Below are positions 25,823-34,592 of a DNA stretch of 53,488 bases, piece by piece. This DNA is from Streptomyces viridochromogenes DSM 40736 (GTDB lineage: Bacteria > Actinomycetota > Actinomycetes > Streptomycetales > Streptomycetaceae). The translations under genes and the position numbers were made by a program. Below the pieces are notes generated by a model, which did no database searches, was not told the origin of the DNA, and worked only from the letters and a program-made list of their open reading frames with translations. Position 1 is the stretch's first letter, and each line of letters begins with the position of its first letter. Location: positions 546,301 to 599,788 of the forward strand of contig NZ_GG657757.1 of NCBI RefSeq assembly GCF_000158955.1. The letters run 5' to 3'.

Positions 25823-25930
25823 GTGGCCGTCTCCCTGCCCGACTCCCGTTTCGAGCCCGGCCGGCTCGCCGGGCCGGGCGGGCTGGTGACCGGCACCGCG
25901 GCCGAGATCACCGCCCGCCACCAGGGCTGA
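25823..25930 (+). other. Short coding-like remnant between the ATPase promoter and the dehydrogenase
   Basis: A 35-codon frame (VAVSLPDSRFEPGRLAGPGG, LVTGTAAEITARHQG, stop TGA) reads like the C-terminal end of a soluble protein with Streptomyces codon use, but no upstream part is found and no family is recognised. It stops 3 bp before the convergent dehydrogenase stop. It may be a gene remnant or a chance frame. Confidence 0.25.
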
Positions 25931-25933
25931 CCC

Positions 25934-27373
25934 TCAGCGCACGGGCACGGCCAGGTACTGGTACTCCAGGAACTCGTCGATCCCGACCCGTCCGCCCTCG
26001 CGGCCGAGCCCGGACTGCTTGACGCCGCCGAAGGGCGCGGCCGGGTTGGAGACGAGGCCGGTGTTGAGCCCGACCATGCCGACCTCCAGGCTTTCACTGA
26101 CGCGCAGGCCGCGGTCCAGGCCCTCGGTGAACACGTAGCCGACCAGGCCCCAGGGCGTGTCGTTGGCGCGGCGCACGACCTCGTCCTCGTCGTCGAAGGT
26201 GAGGATCGCGGCGACCGGCCCGAAGATCTCCGTGTCCATCAGGCGGCTCTCGGGAGAGACACCGGCGAGCACGGTCGGCGGGTAGAAGCAGCCCGGCCCG
26301 TCGGGTGTACGGCCACCCACCAGCACCTGGGCGCCGCGTTGCACCGCGTCGGCGACCAGTTCCTCGACCTTGCCGCGTCCGGCGGCGTCGATCAGCGGGC
26401 CGACGTCGACGCCGTCCCGGGTGCCGGGGCCCACCACGAGCGCGCCCATCCGCTCGGCGAGGCGCCGCCCGAACTCGTCGGCCACGGAGCGGTGCACGAA
26501 GAAGCGGTTCGCGGCGGTGCAGGCCTCACCCATGTTGCGCATCTTGGCGACCATCGCGCCGTCCACCGCCACGTCCAGGTCGGCGTCGTCGAAGACGATG
26601 AAGGGGGCGTTGCCGCCCAGCTCCATCGAGGTGCGTACGACGGTGTCCGCGCACTGGGCGAGCAGCAGCCGGCCGACGGCTGTGGAGCCGGTGAAGGACA
26701 GCTTGCGGATCCGGCCGCCGCGCAGCAGTGGCTCGCACACCTCGCCGGCGCGGGAGGTGGTGACGACGTTCAGCACGCCGTCCGGCAGCCCGGCCTCCTT
26801 GAGGATGCCTGCCAGGGCGAGGCTGGACAGCGGGGTCTGCGGGGCCGGCTTGAGAATCATCGTGCAGCCCGCCGCGATCGCCGGGCCGATCTTGCGGGTG
26901 CCCATGGCCAGCGGGAAGTTCCACGGCGTGATCAGCAGGCAGGGACCGACCGGGCGGCGGGAGAGCAGCATGCGGTTGCGGCCGTCGGGCAGGATGCCGT
27001 ACCCGCCGTCGATACGGACGGCCTCCTCGGAGAACCAGCGGAAGAACTCGGCGGCGTAGGCCACCTCTCCCCTGGCCTCGGCGAGCGGTTTGCCCATCTC
27101 GGACGTCATCAGACGGGCGAGCTCGTCGGTGCGCTCCAGGATCAGCTCGTGGGCGCGGCGCAGGATCTCGCTGCGGGCCCGGGGCGCCGTGCGGGCCCAG
27201 TCCCGCTGCGCCTGGACGGCCGTCTCCTCCGCGAGCCGGGCGTCCTTCGGGCCCGCGTCGGCGACGTGGCAGAGGATCTCGCCGGTCGCGGGGTCGTCGA
27301 CGGGCAGGGTGGCGCCGTCCGCGGCGTCCACCCAGGCCCCGCCGATGAACAACTGGTTCGCAACGTCGGTCAT
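25934..27373 (-). CDS. gabD: Succinate-semialdehyde-type aldehyde dehydrogenase
   Basis: A 479-residue NAD(P)-dependent dehydrogenase oxidising a semialdehyde to an acid, probably succinate semialdehyde to succinate. The cofactor region reads LLITPWNFPLAMGTRKIGPA (about 146-165), with KPAPQTPLSSLALA and FTGSTAVGRLL. The catalytic Glu is in ELGGNAPFIV (E251) and the nucleophile Cys in GEACTAANRF (C285). The length and the PWNFP pattern fit the GabD group. Its start overlaps the stop of the FAD/Fe-S oxidase by ATGA, so it is the last gene of a three-gene operon with an aminotransferase that would make its aldehyde substrate. Confidence 0.9.
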   Translation of the reverse strand: MTDVANQLFIGGAWVDAADGATLPVDDPATGEILCHVADAGPKDARLAEETAVQAQRDWARTAPRARSEILRRAHELILERTDELARLMTSEMGKPLAEARGEVAYAAEFFRWFSEEAVRIDGGYGILPDGRNRMLLSRRPVGPCLLITPWNFPLAMGTRKIGPAIAAGCTMILKPAPQTPLSSLALAGILKEAGLPDGVLNVVTTSRAGEVCEPLLRGGRIRKLSFTGSTAVGRLLLAQCADTVVRTSMELGGNAPFIVFDDADLDVAVDGAMVAKMRNMGEACTAANRFFVHRSVADEFGRRLAERMGALVVGPGTRDGVDVGPLIDAAGRGKVEELVADAVQRGAQVLVGGRTPDGPGCFYPPTVLAGVSPESRLMDTEIFGPVAAILTFDDEDEVVRRANDTPWGLVGYVFTEGLDRGLRVSESLEVGMVGLNTGLVSNPAAPFGGVKQSGLGREGGRVGIDEFLEYQYLAVPVR

Positions 27374-30273
27374 GGTGTCTCTCCTGGAAGGTCGGCGGCG
27401 GGGTCGAGGAGTTCCGCGAGGTGCAGGGCGCGGACGCCCCGGTCACCGGCGAGATGGTCGATCTGGGTGGCGCAGCTGAAGCCGTCGGCGACGACGGTCC
27501 GTCCTTCGAGGGCGTCGAGGCGGGGCGTGAGGGCGAGGTCCGCGACGGCCACGGAGGTGTCGTAGTGCTCCGCCTCGAAGCCGAAGTTCCCGGCGAGTCC
27601 GCAGCAGCCCTCGGCCTCGTCGACGTCGCGTACGCCGAGGCGGCGCAGCAGGTCTGCGGGGCGCCGGCCCTTGAAGGTGGCGTACTCGTGGCAGTGGGTC
27701 TGGAGCACCAGCGTCTCGGGCAGCGGTGGCGGTGTCCACCCCTGGTCGGCCAGCTCGGTCAGCGCTCCGGTGAGGGTGTGGACGCGGTCGGCGACACGCC
27801 GCGCTGCCTCGGTGCCGAGTAGTTCTGGCACATCGCGTTTGAGCGCGGCCGCGCAGCTCGGCTCGGCCACGACGATCGGCCGGTCGTCGCCGTCGTCGAG
27901 GGCGGCGACGGTACGGGACATGACCCGGCGGGCCGTGCCCAGCTGGCCGGTGCTGACCCAGGTCAGACCGCAGCACAGGCCGTCCCGTGGCGCACAGGGG
28001 ATCCCGGCTCCGGCGAGGACGCGGCCCGCGGCGCCCGCGACCCCGGGACGGAAGGCACGGGTGAAGCTGTCGACGAAGAGCAGGGCCCTGGCCGGTTCAC
28101 CGGTTCGCGCCGTGCGCAGGGCCCGGCGCAGCGTGTGCCGGGAGGCGAAGGCCGGGATCCGGCGCCTGGTGGTGACGCCGCCGAGACGGGCGAGCAGCCG
28201 GCCGAGGGGGCCGCGCAGCAGCGCGTTGACCGGGCGGGCCGCGTGTCCGGCGAGCGCCGAGGTGAGCGGCAGCCAGCCGAGTGAGTAGTGGGAGCGGGGC
28301 CGCAGGCGGCCCTTGTAGTGCTGGTGGAGGAACTCCGCCTTGTAGGTGGCCATGTCGACGCCGACCGGGCAGTCGCTGGAGCAGGCCTTGCAGGACAGGC
28401 ACAGGTCGAGGGCGTCGCGCACCTCGGTGGAGCGCCAGCCGTCCTGGACGGTCTCGCCGCGCACCATCTCCTGGAGCAGGCGGGCCCGGCCGCGGGTCGA
28501 GTGGTTCTCCTCGCCCGTGGCGCGGTAGCTCGGGCACATCACCCCGCCCGCGTCGCTGCGGCAGCGTCCGATGCCGACACAGCGGCGTACCGCGCCCGCG
28601 AGACCGTCCTCATCGTGCGGGAAGGTGAACGACGTGTCGACGAGGGGCAGTTCACGCAAAGCGAGGTCGGCGTCGAGCGGGGCGGGGTCGACGACGACGC
28701 CGGGGTTCAGCAGCCCGTCCGGGTCGAAGACCTGCTTGAACGCGGCGAACACGGCGATCATGCGGTGGCTGTACATGACCTGGAGCAGCTCGCTGCGGGC
28801 CCGCCCGTCGCCGTGCTCGCCCGACAGCGTGCCGCCGTGCTCGACGACCAGGGCCGCCGCCTCGGTGAGGAAGCGCCGCATGGCCGCCTGGCCGGCCTCG
28901 CTCGCCGGGTCGAAGTCGATCCGCACGTGGACGCAGCCCGCGCCGAAATGCCCGTACAGCACGCCCGTCAGCCCGTGCGAGGCCAGCAGCTCGCGGAAGC
29001 CGCGCAGGTAGGCGGCGAGGTTCCCGGGCGCGACGGCCGCGTCCTCCCAGCCGGGCCAGGACTCTCCCCCACTCTCGGCTCCGCTCGAGCGGGCGGTACC
29101 CCCATCGTCCACCAGCCTGGCGGCGAGCCCGGCCCCGTCCTCCCGCACCCGCCACAGCGAACGCCGCTCCGCCGCGCTCTCGACGACCCGGCCGCCGGTC
29201 ATGCGGCCCGCGGCCTTGAGCGCGTCGAGCAGTTCGGCGGCGCGGGCGGTCACCGAGGCCTGGTCGTCGCCTTCGAGTTCGACGTAGAGCCAGGCACGTC
29301 CCTCCGGCAGCCCCGTGACGGAGTCCGGGCCACGGCGGGCGCGCATGGTGGCCACGATCGCCTCGTCCATGCCCTCCACCGCGCTGGGCGACCAGCGCAG
29401 GATCTCCGGCACGTCCTCGGCCGCCTCGACCACGTCGTCGTAGCCGAGGGTGAGCAGCGTCGAGGCCTGTGCGGTCGCCACCAGGCGGACCGTCGCGGCG
29501 GTGACGACCGCGCAGGTGCCCTCGGTGCCCACCAGGGCACGGGCCAGGTCGAAGCCGTTCTCCGGGAGCAGGTGATGCAGCTGGTAGCCGGAGACCTGGC
29601 GCGGGATACGGCCCAGCTCGGTACGGATCGGCTCCAGGTTCTCCTCGACCAGGCGTCGCAGGTCCGCTTCGAGCCGGGCGACGAGACCGGCGTCGCCGGG
29701 GTCCGCCGGATGCAGCCCGCGGTGGTCGGCCACCGCCCGTACGCCGTCCGCCGTCACGATCTCCAGCGCCTCGACGTGGCCGCTGGTCCGCCCGTCGCGC
29801 ACCGACCGGTTGCCGCACGCGTCGTTGCCGATCATGCCGCCGAGGGTGCAGCGGCTGTGCGACGAGGGGTCCGGCCCGAAGTCCAGCCCGTGCGGGGCGG
29901 TCGCGCCGCGCAGCACGTCCAGGACGACACCGGACTCGACTCGGGCGGTACGCGCCTCGACGTCGATGTCCAGGATCCGGTTCATGTACCGGGAGAAGTC
30001 CAGGACGACACCGGCTCCGACGGCGTTGCCCGCCATGCTGGTGCCACCGCCCCGGGCCGTGACCGGGACGCCCGCCTCGCGGCAGGCCCGCAGCACCGCG
30101 GCCACGTCGTCGGCGGTGCGCGGGAAGGCCACGGCCCGGGGCGGGACGCGGTAGTTGGAGGCGTCGTAGGCGTAGGGGCCCGTCGCCCCCGGTCCGCTCT
30201 CCACCCGCAGGCCGGGCGCGATCTCGGCGAGACGGGCCGTCAGACCGGCCGGGCCGCGGGTGGTGGTGGTCAT
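27370..30273 (-). CDS. Large FAD/Fe-S oxidoreductase, YdiJ / D-2-hydroxyacid dehydrogenase type
   Basis: A 967-residue fusion. Residues 1-500 form a GlcD-like FAD domain (VTARGGGTSMAGNAVGAG; MIGNDACGNRSVRDGRTSGH; VYGHFGAGCVHVR-type motif LYGHFGAGCVHVRIDF; LSGEHGDGRARSEL). Residues 580-700 carry an Fe-S region with CVGIGRCRSD and the ferredoxin-type CLSCKACSSDCPVG. The end has two cysteine-rich CCG motifs (GLCCGLTW, GCCGLAGNFG). Relatives such as YdiJ oxidise D-2-hydroxyglutarate or D-lactate and pass electrons to the respiratory chain. ATG 30273 overlaps the aminotransferase stop. A 42-bp repeat adds about 14 in-frame residues near residue 390-403. Its place between an aminotransferase and a semialdehyde dehydrogenase is unexplained. 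Confidence 0.9.
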   Translation of the reverse strand: MTTTTRGPAGLTARLAEIAPGLRVESGPGATGPYAYDASNYRVPPRAVAFPRTADDVAAVLRACREAGVPVTARGGGTSMAGNAVGAGVVLDFSRYMNRILDIDVEARTARVESGVVLDVLRGATAPHGLDFGPDPSSHSRCTLGGMIGNDACGNRSVRDGRTSGHVEALEIVTADGVRAVADHRGLHPADPGDAGLVARLEADLRRLVEENLEPIRTELGRIPRQVSGYQLHHLLPENGFDLARALVGTEGTCAVVTAATVRLVATAQASTLLTLGYDDVVEAAEDVPEILRWSPSAVEGMDEAIVATMRARRGPDSVTGLPEGRAWLYVELEGDDQASVTARAAELLDALKAAGRMTGGRVVESAAERRSLWRVREDGAGLAARLVDDGGTARSSGAESGGESWPGWEDAAVAPGNLAAYLRGFRELLASHGLTGVLYGHFGAGCVHVRIDFDPASEAGQAAMRRFLTEAAALVVEHGGTLSGEHGDGRARSELLQVMYSHRMIAVFAAFKQVFDPDGLLNPGVVVDPAPLDADLALRELPLVDTSFTFPHDEDGLAGAVRRCVGIGRCRSDAGGVMCPSYRATGEENHSTRGRARLLQEMVRGETVQDGWRSTEVRDALDLCLSCKACSSDCPVGVDMATYKAEFLHQHYKGRLRPRSHYSLGWLPLTSALAGHAARPVNALLRGPLGRLLARLGGVTTRRRIPAFASRHTLRRALRTARTGEPARALLFVDSFTRAFRPGVAGAAGRVLAGAGIPCAPRDGLCCGLTWVSTGQLGTARRVMSRTVAALDDGDDRPIVVAEPSCAAALKRDVPELLGTEAARRVADRVHTLTGALTELADQGWTPPPLPETLVLQTHCHEYATFKGRRPADLLRRLGVRDVDEAEGCCGLAGNFGFEAEHYDTSVAVADLALTPRLDALEGRTVVADGFSCATQIDHLAGDRGVRALHLAELLDPAADLPGETP
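29064..29105. repeat. Intragenic GC-rich repeat element with palindrome
   Basis: The 42-bp stretch begins CTCCCCCACTCTCGG and ends GGTACCCCCAT, with the perfect palindrome CCGCTCGAGCGG at 29081-29092. I recognise it as close to a short element dispersed in Streptomyces genomes, usually between genes. Here it lies inside the FAD/Fe-S oxidase gene and its length (14 codons) preserves the frame, adding GGTARSSGAESG-like residues just before a conserved-looking ESWPGWEDA. Confidence 0.5.
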
Positions 30274-31538
30274 CGGTCCGTGGCTCCCGACGTGCCGGCC
30301 TCGACCGCCTTCGCCCAGGCCTGGAGGCCCTCGTCCACGCCCGTCTCGTCGATCACGAGTGCCGGGATCATCCGGACCACCTGGTTCCACGCGCCGCACA
30401 GCAGCAGGAGCAGGCCCTCGTCGACGGCGGCGCGCTGCACGCGTGCGGCGGTTGCGGGGTCGGGGTCGCCGTCCTCGGTGACGAACTCGGTGGCCAGCAT
30501 GAGACCGAGGCCGCGGACGTCGCCGATGCCCGGCGTCCGCTCGGCCACCGCCTCCAGTCCCTGGCGCAGCCGCTTGCCCATCGCTTCCGCGTTCTCGACG
30601 AGTTTCTCGTCACGGACGACGTCGAGGGTCGCGCAGGCCGCTGCACAGGCGACGGCGTTGGCGCCGTACGTGCCGCCCTGCGAGCCGGGCCACGCCTTCG
30701 TCATCAGCTCCTCGGAGGCGGCGATGCCGGACAGCGGGAAGCCGCTGGCCAGGCCCTTGGCGGTGACGAGGATGTCGGGGGTGACGCCGAAGTGGTCGTG
30801 GCCCCAGAAGCGCCCGGTGCGGCCGACGCCGGTCTGCACCTCGTCGAGGATCAGCAGGAAGCCGTGCCGGTCCGCCCGCTCCCGCAGCCCTTCCAGGAAG
30901 GCGCGGTTCGCGGGCACGTACCCGCCCTCGCCGAGCACCGGTTCGACGATGATCGCGGCCGTGTCGGCGGGCGAGGAGATCGTCTGGAGGGTGTAGTCGA
31001 GTTCCTTCAGCGCGAAGCGGGTGGCGGTCTCCTCGTCCCAGCCGTAGCGGAAGGCCGTCGGGAACGGGGTGACGACCACGCCGCTCATCAGCGGGGAGAA
31101 GCCCGACCGGAAGCGGACGCCGGAGGTGGTCATGGCGGCGGCGGCGACCGTACGGCCGTGGAAACCGCCGTGGCAGACCAGGACGTTGGGCCGGCCGGTG
31201 GCCTGGCGGGCCAGGCGCAGCGCCGCCTCGACGGCCTCGCTGCCGGAGTTGGTGAAGAACAGGCTGTCCAGGCCGGAGGGCAGAACCTCGCCGAGCTTGT
31301 CGACGAGACGGCGCAGCGGCTGGTGCATGACGGTCGTGTACTGGCCGTGGATCAGCGTGCCCACCTGCTCCTGCGCCGCCGCCACGACCTTGGGGTGGCA
31401 GTGCCCGGTGCTGGTGACGCCGATGCCGGCGGTGAAGTCGAGGTAGCGGCGGCCGTCCTCACCGTAGAGGTGGACGCCCTCGCCCCTGGCCGCCACCACG
31501 GGCGTGGCCTGGCGAAGCTGCGGCGACAGTGCGGTCAT
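30270..31538 (-). CDS. Class III aminotransferase, GABA-transaminase type
   Basis: A 422-residue PLP enzyme that moves an omega-amino group (GABA, beta-alanine, putrescine or similar) to a keto acid, giving a semialdehyde. Motifs: TNSGSEAVEAALRLARQATG (about 97-116), CHGGFHGRT, the PLP Asp in LILDEVQTGVGRTG (D232) and the Schiff-base Lys in VTAKGLASGFPLSG (K261). GGGAGACG precedes ATG 31538; an upstream in-frame ATG at 31631 lacks homology. It is the first gene of the minus-strand operon, divergent from a PucR regulator 238 bp away. Confidence 0.92.
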   Translation of the reverse strand: MTALSPQLRQATPVVAARGEGVHLYGEDGRRYLDFTAGIGVTSTGHCHPKVVAAAQEQVGTLIHGQYTTVMHQPLRRLVDKLGEVLPSGLDSLFFTNSGSEAVEAALRLARQATGRPNVLVCHGGFHGRTVAAAAMTTSGVRFRSGFSPLMSGVVVTPFPTAFRYGWDEETATRFALKELDYTLQTISSPADTAAIIVEPVLGEGGYVPANRAFLEGLRERADRHGFLLILDEVQTGVGRTGRFWGHDHFGVTPDILVTAKGLASGFPLSGIAASEELMTKAWPGSQGGTYGANAVACAAACATLDVVRDEKLVENAEAMGKRLRQGLEAVAERTPGIGDVRGLGLMLATEFVTEDGDPDPATAARVQRAAVDEGLLLLLCGAWNQVVRMIPALVIDETGVDEGLQAWAKAVEAGTSGATDR

Positions 31539-31627
31539 GTTCGTCTCCCGGCCTGCGTCGAGGTCTGCTTGCGGTGATCTGCCGTGCTGGTCCGACACTG
31601 CGAGCATCCATGCCGCTGCGGACGGCG

Positions 31628-31661
31628 ACAACGCGTGATGTGTCCGGCGGGAACGCGTTGT
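31628..31661. promoter_or_regulatory. Inverted repeat in the aminotransferase/PucR divergent region
   Basis: ACAACGCGT (31628-31636) and ACGCGTTGT (31653-31661) are perfect 9-bp arms with 16 bp between, each containing ACGCGT. The site lies about midway between the two divergent starts. Spacing of about two helical turns centre to centre fits a dimer-of-dimers binding site. PucR is the likely binder. Confidence 0.5.
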
Positions 31662-31776
31662 TCGGACGTTGTGTCAACCCGCGGGCCGGTCAGGTGCCCG
31701 ATCGCCTCGGCGTGGGTAGCTCTTGCGCAGGTCAGCGCCGCTTGTCAGAGTGACCGGGCACCCCCGGGAGGCACCC

Positions 31777-33432
31777 GTGAACGACAACCCGCCGAAGGCT
31801 CCTCCGCCCGCCCCGGACGACCGTGACTCCGCTCCGTCCGGCCGCCCGCCGACCGTCGCCGACGTCCTGGCCCTGCCGGTCCTGGCCGCCGGGCAGCCCC
31901 AGGTGGTCGCCGGGCTGGCCCAGCTGGACCGGCCGGTGCGCTGGGTGCACATCACCGAGCTGACCGACCCCGCCTCCTTCCTCAAGGGCGGCGAGCTGGT
32001 CCTGACCACCGGCATGCCCCTGCCCGAGGACGCCGCGGGTGTCCGCCGGTACGTCGACGAACTCACCGAAGTGGGAGCCGCCGCCCTGGTCATCGAGCTG
32101 GTGCGGCGCTACCACCGCCCACCCGACGCCCTCGTGCAGGCCTGCCGGGCCCGCGGGCTGCCCCTGGTCACCCTCGCCCGGGACGTCAACTTCCTGGAGG
32201 TCACCCAGGTCGTCCACGCCCTCATCCTCGGCAGCCAGGCCGACGCGATGCGCCGGAGCCAGCGGATCCACGAGGCGTTCACCGCCCTGACGCTGCGTGG
32301 CGCGGGACCGCAGGACGTGGTGCGCGCGGCGGCGGAGATGAGCGGCCGGACGGTGGTCCTGGAGAACCTGGCGCACCAGGCGCTGCTGTGCGAGCCGTCG
32401 GGGAGCACGGTGGAGGAGGCGCTCACCGGCTGGGAACAGCGCTCCCGGGCGGCCGAGCCCGGCGACCACACCGAGGTGGGCGGCCCGGAGGGCTGGCTCA
32501 CCGCGCCGGTCTCCTACCAGGGCGAACGCTGGGGCCGTCTGGCCATGCTCCGGCCCCCCGGGGAGGGAGGGGGCTTCGGGCCGGAACACATCACGGTCCT
32601 GGAGCGGACGGCGATGGCCCTGACCGTCGCCCGCCTCATCCATTCCACGCCCTGGGAGCAGACGGCGCACCGCAGCGCCCTGCGGGAGCTGGCGGAGCAG
32701 CGCCACCACTCCCCCGAGGACGCCCGGGCCCGCTGCGCCGCCCTGGGCCTGCCCACCGAGGACAGCCGCTTCCTGGCGATCCTGGTCGACCTGGGCCCCG
32801 GTGCCGAGGGCAGCGAGTTGGAGGCCCGGCTGCACCAGGACCTCAGATCGTCGGGGATCCCTGCGCTGGTCGGCGAGCTCTCCCCCGGCCGCCTCGGCAT
32901 CCTGCCGGCCCTGCGGCCCGCCCAGCCCTGGCGTCCCGTGGCCGAACGCCTCGGCCGCACCGCGCTGGGTCTGGCCCCGGGAGCGATCGTGAGTGCGGGC
33001 TCGGAGGTGACGGACCTCGCCGACACCGCGCGCTCCTTCCGGGAGGCGGCGCGGGTCCTGGAGGCCACCCCGCCCGGTCAGCCGCTCCCCCCGGACCGCT
33101 CCTTCCACGAGCTTGTGGACGTCGACCTGCGCCGCCTGCTCTACGCCCTGCGGGAGGACACCCGCGTCCAGGACTACACCGAGCGCCGGCTCGGCCGGCT
33201 CATCGACCACGACACCCGGCACGGCACCGACCTGCTGACGACCCTCGGCCACTACCTCGACGCCGCCGGCAACAAGACCACCGCGGCCCGCCGTGGCGGC
33301 CTGTCGAGGGAGACCATGTACCAGCGGCTGCGCACCGTCGAACGCGTCCTCGGCACCGACCTGGAGTCCGGTGAAGGACGCACCGAACTCCATGTGGCGC
33401 TCACGGCGCTGCGTGTCCTGCGCTCCCGGTGA
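31777..33432 (+). CDS. PucR-family transcriptional regulator
   Basis: A 551-residue activator-type regulator. The N-terminal purine-catabolism domain (TVADVLALPVLAAGQPQVVA, VHITELTDPASFLKGGELVL, about 30-160) is followed by a GGDEF-like middle region and a C-terminal PucR helix-turn-helix (LLTTLGHYLDAAGNKTTAAR, then RETMYQRLRTVERVLGTDL, about 485-535). GTG 31777 with CGGGAGG upstream is preferred to an in-frame ATG at 31723. Proteins of this type control GABA, proline or purine breakdown; its divergent position predicts control of the aminotransferase operon by a pathway intermediate. Confidence 0.92.
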   Translation: MNDNPPKAPPPAPDDRDSAPSGRPPTVADVLALPVLAAGQPQVVAGLAQLDRPVRWVHITELTDPASFLKGGELVLTTGMPLPEDAAGVRRYVDELTEVGAAALVIELVRRYHRPPDALVQACRARGLPLVTLARDVNFLEVTQVVHALILGSQADAMRRSQRIHEAFTALTLRGAGPQDVVRAAAEMSGRTVVLENLAHQALLCEPSGSTVEEALTGWEQRSRAAEPGDHTEVGGPEGWLTAPVSYQGERWGRLAMLRPPGEGGGFGPEHITVLERTAMALTVARLIHSTPWEQTAHRSALRELAEQRHHSPEDARARCAALGLPTEDSRFLAILVDLGPGAEGSELEARLHQDLRSSGIPALVGELSPGRLGILPALRPAQPWRPVAERLGRTALGLAPGAIVSAGSEVTDLADTARSFREAARVLEATPPGQPLPPDRSFHELVDVDLRRLLYALREDTRVQDYTERRLGRLIDHDTRHGTDLLTTLGHYLDAAGNKTTAARRGGLSRETMYQRLRTVERVLGTDLESGEGRTELHVALTALRVLRSR

Positions 33433-33476
33433 GACAGGCCGGGGCCGTCCCCCACACAGACGGTGGTGGCTCGGCG

Positions 33477-34592
33477 TCAGGTGTCGAAGTCCACCGTCAG
33501 CGCGTCGGACACCGGGAACGACTGGCAGGTGAGGACATAGCCCGCGTCGACCTCGGCCGGTTCCAGGGCGAAGTTGCGCCGCATGTCGGCCTTGCCGTCG
33601 GTGACCAGGGCACGGCAGGTGCCGCAGACGCCGCCCTTGCAGGCGAAGGGGAGGTCCGGGCGGGTCTGCTGGGCGCCTTCGAGGATGCTCCGCTCCCGGG
33701 GCAGGGCGGAGGTGGTGGAGCGGCCGTCGAGGGTGACGGTGACCTGACTGACGGGTCCGGTGGGGCCGGTCTCGGCGTGCCGGACCTCGCGTACGGGCTC
33801 GTCGTCGGCGTAGAACAGCTCCTGGTGGACGCGGTCGCCGGGCACGTCGAGGCCGGCCAGGACCTGCTGGGCGGCGCGGACCATGCCGTGCGGGCCGCAC
33901 AGCCACCAGTGGTCGGCGGACTCCACGTCGACCAGCGCGTCGACGAGGGCGGAGAGCCGTTCGGCGTCGAGGCGGCCGGAGAGCACCTCGGCCTCGCGGG
34001 GCTCCCGGGAGAGGACGTGGGCGAGCTGGAACCGCGTCGGGTAGAGGTCCTTCAGGTCGGCCAGGTCGTCGGCGAACATCACGGTGCCGGTGCGGCGGTT
34101 GCCGTAGAGGAGGGTGACCGTCGAGCGGGAGTCGGCGGCCAGGACGGACTCGGCGATGGAGACCATGGGCGTGATGCCGGAGCCCGCCGCGATCAGAACG
34201 TGGTGGCCGGGGGTGGTGAGGTCGGGGGTGAAGACGCCGGTGGGTGCCATGACCTCGACGATGTCGCCGGGGCGCACGTCCCGCACCAGCCAGGCGGAGA
34301 ACAGGCCGCCGGGTACGACCCGGACGCCGATGCGCGGTGCGGTGCCGGCGGGTGAGCAGATGGAGTAGGAGCGGCGCTCGTCCCGGCCGTCGATCTCGCG
34401 CCGCAGGGTGAGCGACTGGCCGGGCGCGAAGGCGAACTCCTCGGCCAGCTCGGCCGGGATGTCGAAGCTGACGGCTGCCGCGTCGTCGCACAGCGGCCGC
34501 ACGGCGGCGACCCGCAGGGGGTGGAAGACCGGACGTCGGCGGGCACGGGCGTGTGCCGCCGGGGCGGGGGCCGGCTCCATCAGGTCGTCCAT
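33477..34592 (-). CDS. paaE: Phenylacetyl-CoA 1,2-epoxidase reductase subunit PaaE
   Basis: A 371-residue reductase passing electrons from NADPH to the PaaA di-iron site. The N-terminal flavin domain has RRSYSICSPAG (FAD) and the NAD(P) region HHVLIAAGSGITPMVSIAES; the end carries a plant-type 2Fe-2S ferredoxin, CKGGVCGTCRALV with the fourth Cys in LTCQSFPVSD. It is the last gene of paaABCDE; its ATG at 34592 shares a base with the paaD stop. It is convergent with the PucR gene, 44 bp apart. Confidence 0.95.
   Translation of the reverse strand: MDDLMEPAPAPAAHARARRRPVFHPLRVAAVRPLCDDAAAVSFDIPAELAEEFAFAPGQSLTLRREIDGRDERRSYSICSPAGTAPRIGVRVVPGGLFSAWLVRDVRPGDIVEVMAPTGVFTPDLTTPGHHVLIAAGSGITPMVSIAESVLAADSRSTVTLLYGNRRTGTVMFADDLADLKDLYPTRFQLAHVLSREPREAEVLSGRLDAERLSALVDALVDVESADHWWLCGPHGMVRAAQQVLAGLDVPGDRVHQELFYADDEPVREVRHAETGPTGPVSQVTVTLDGRSTTSALPRERSILEGAQQTRPDLPFACKGGVCGTCRALVTDGKADMRRNFALEPAEVDAGYVLTCQSFPVSDALTVDFDT

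Noticed and set aside
29064..29105. Transposon or insertion sequence inside the FAD/Fe-S oxidase gene
   Set aside because: The element is only 42 bp, with no target duplication or transposase; it fits a small dispersed repeat better.
31732..34491. Minus-strand open frame of 919 codons
   Set aside because: It is a shadow of the PucR and paaE genes; its residues are low-complexity and start or stop positions make no sense with neighbours.
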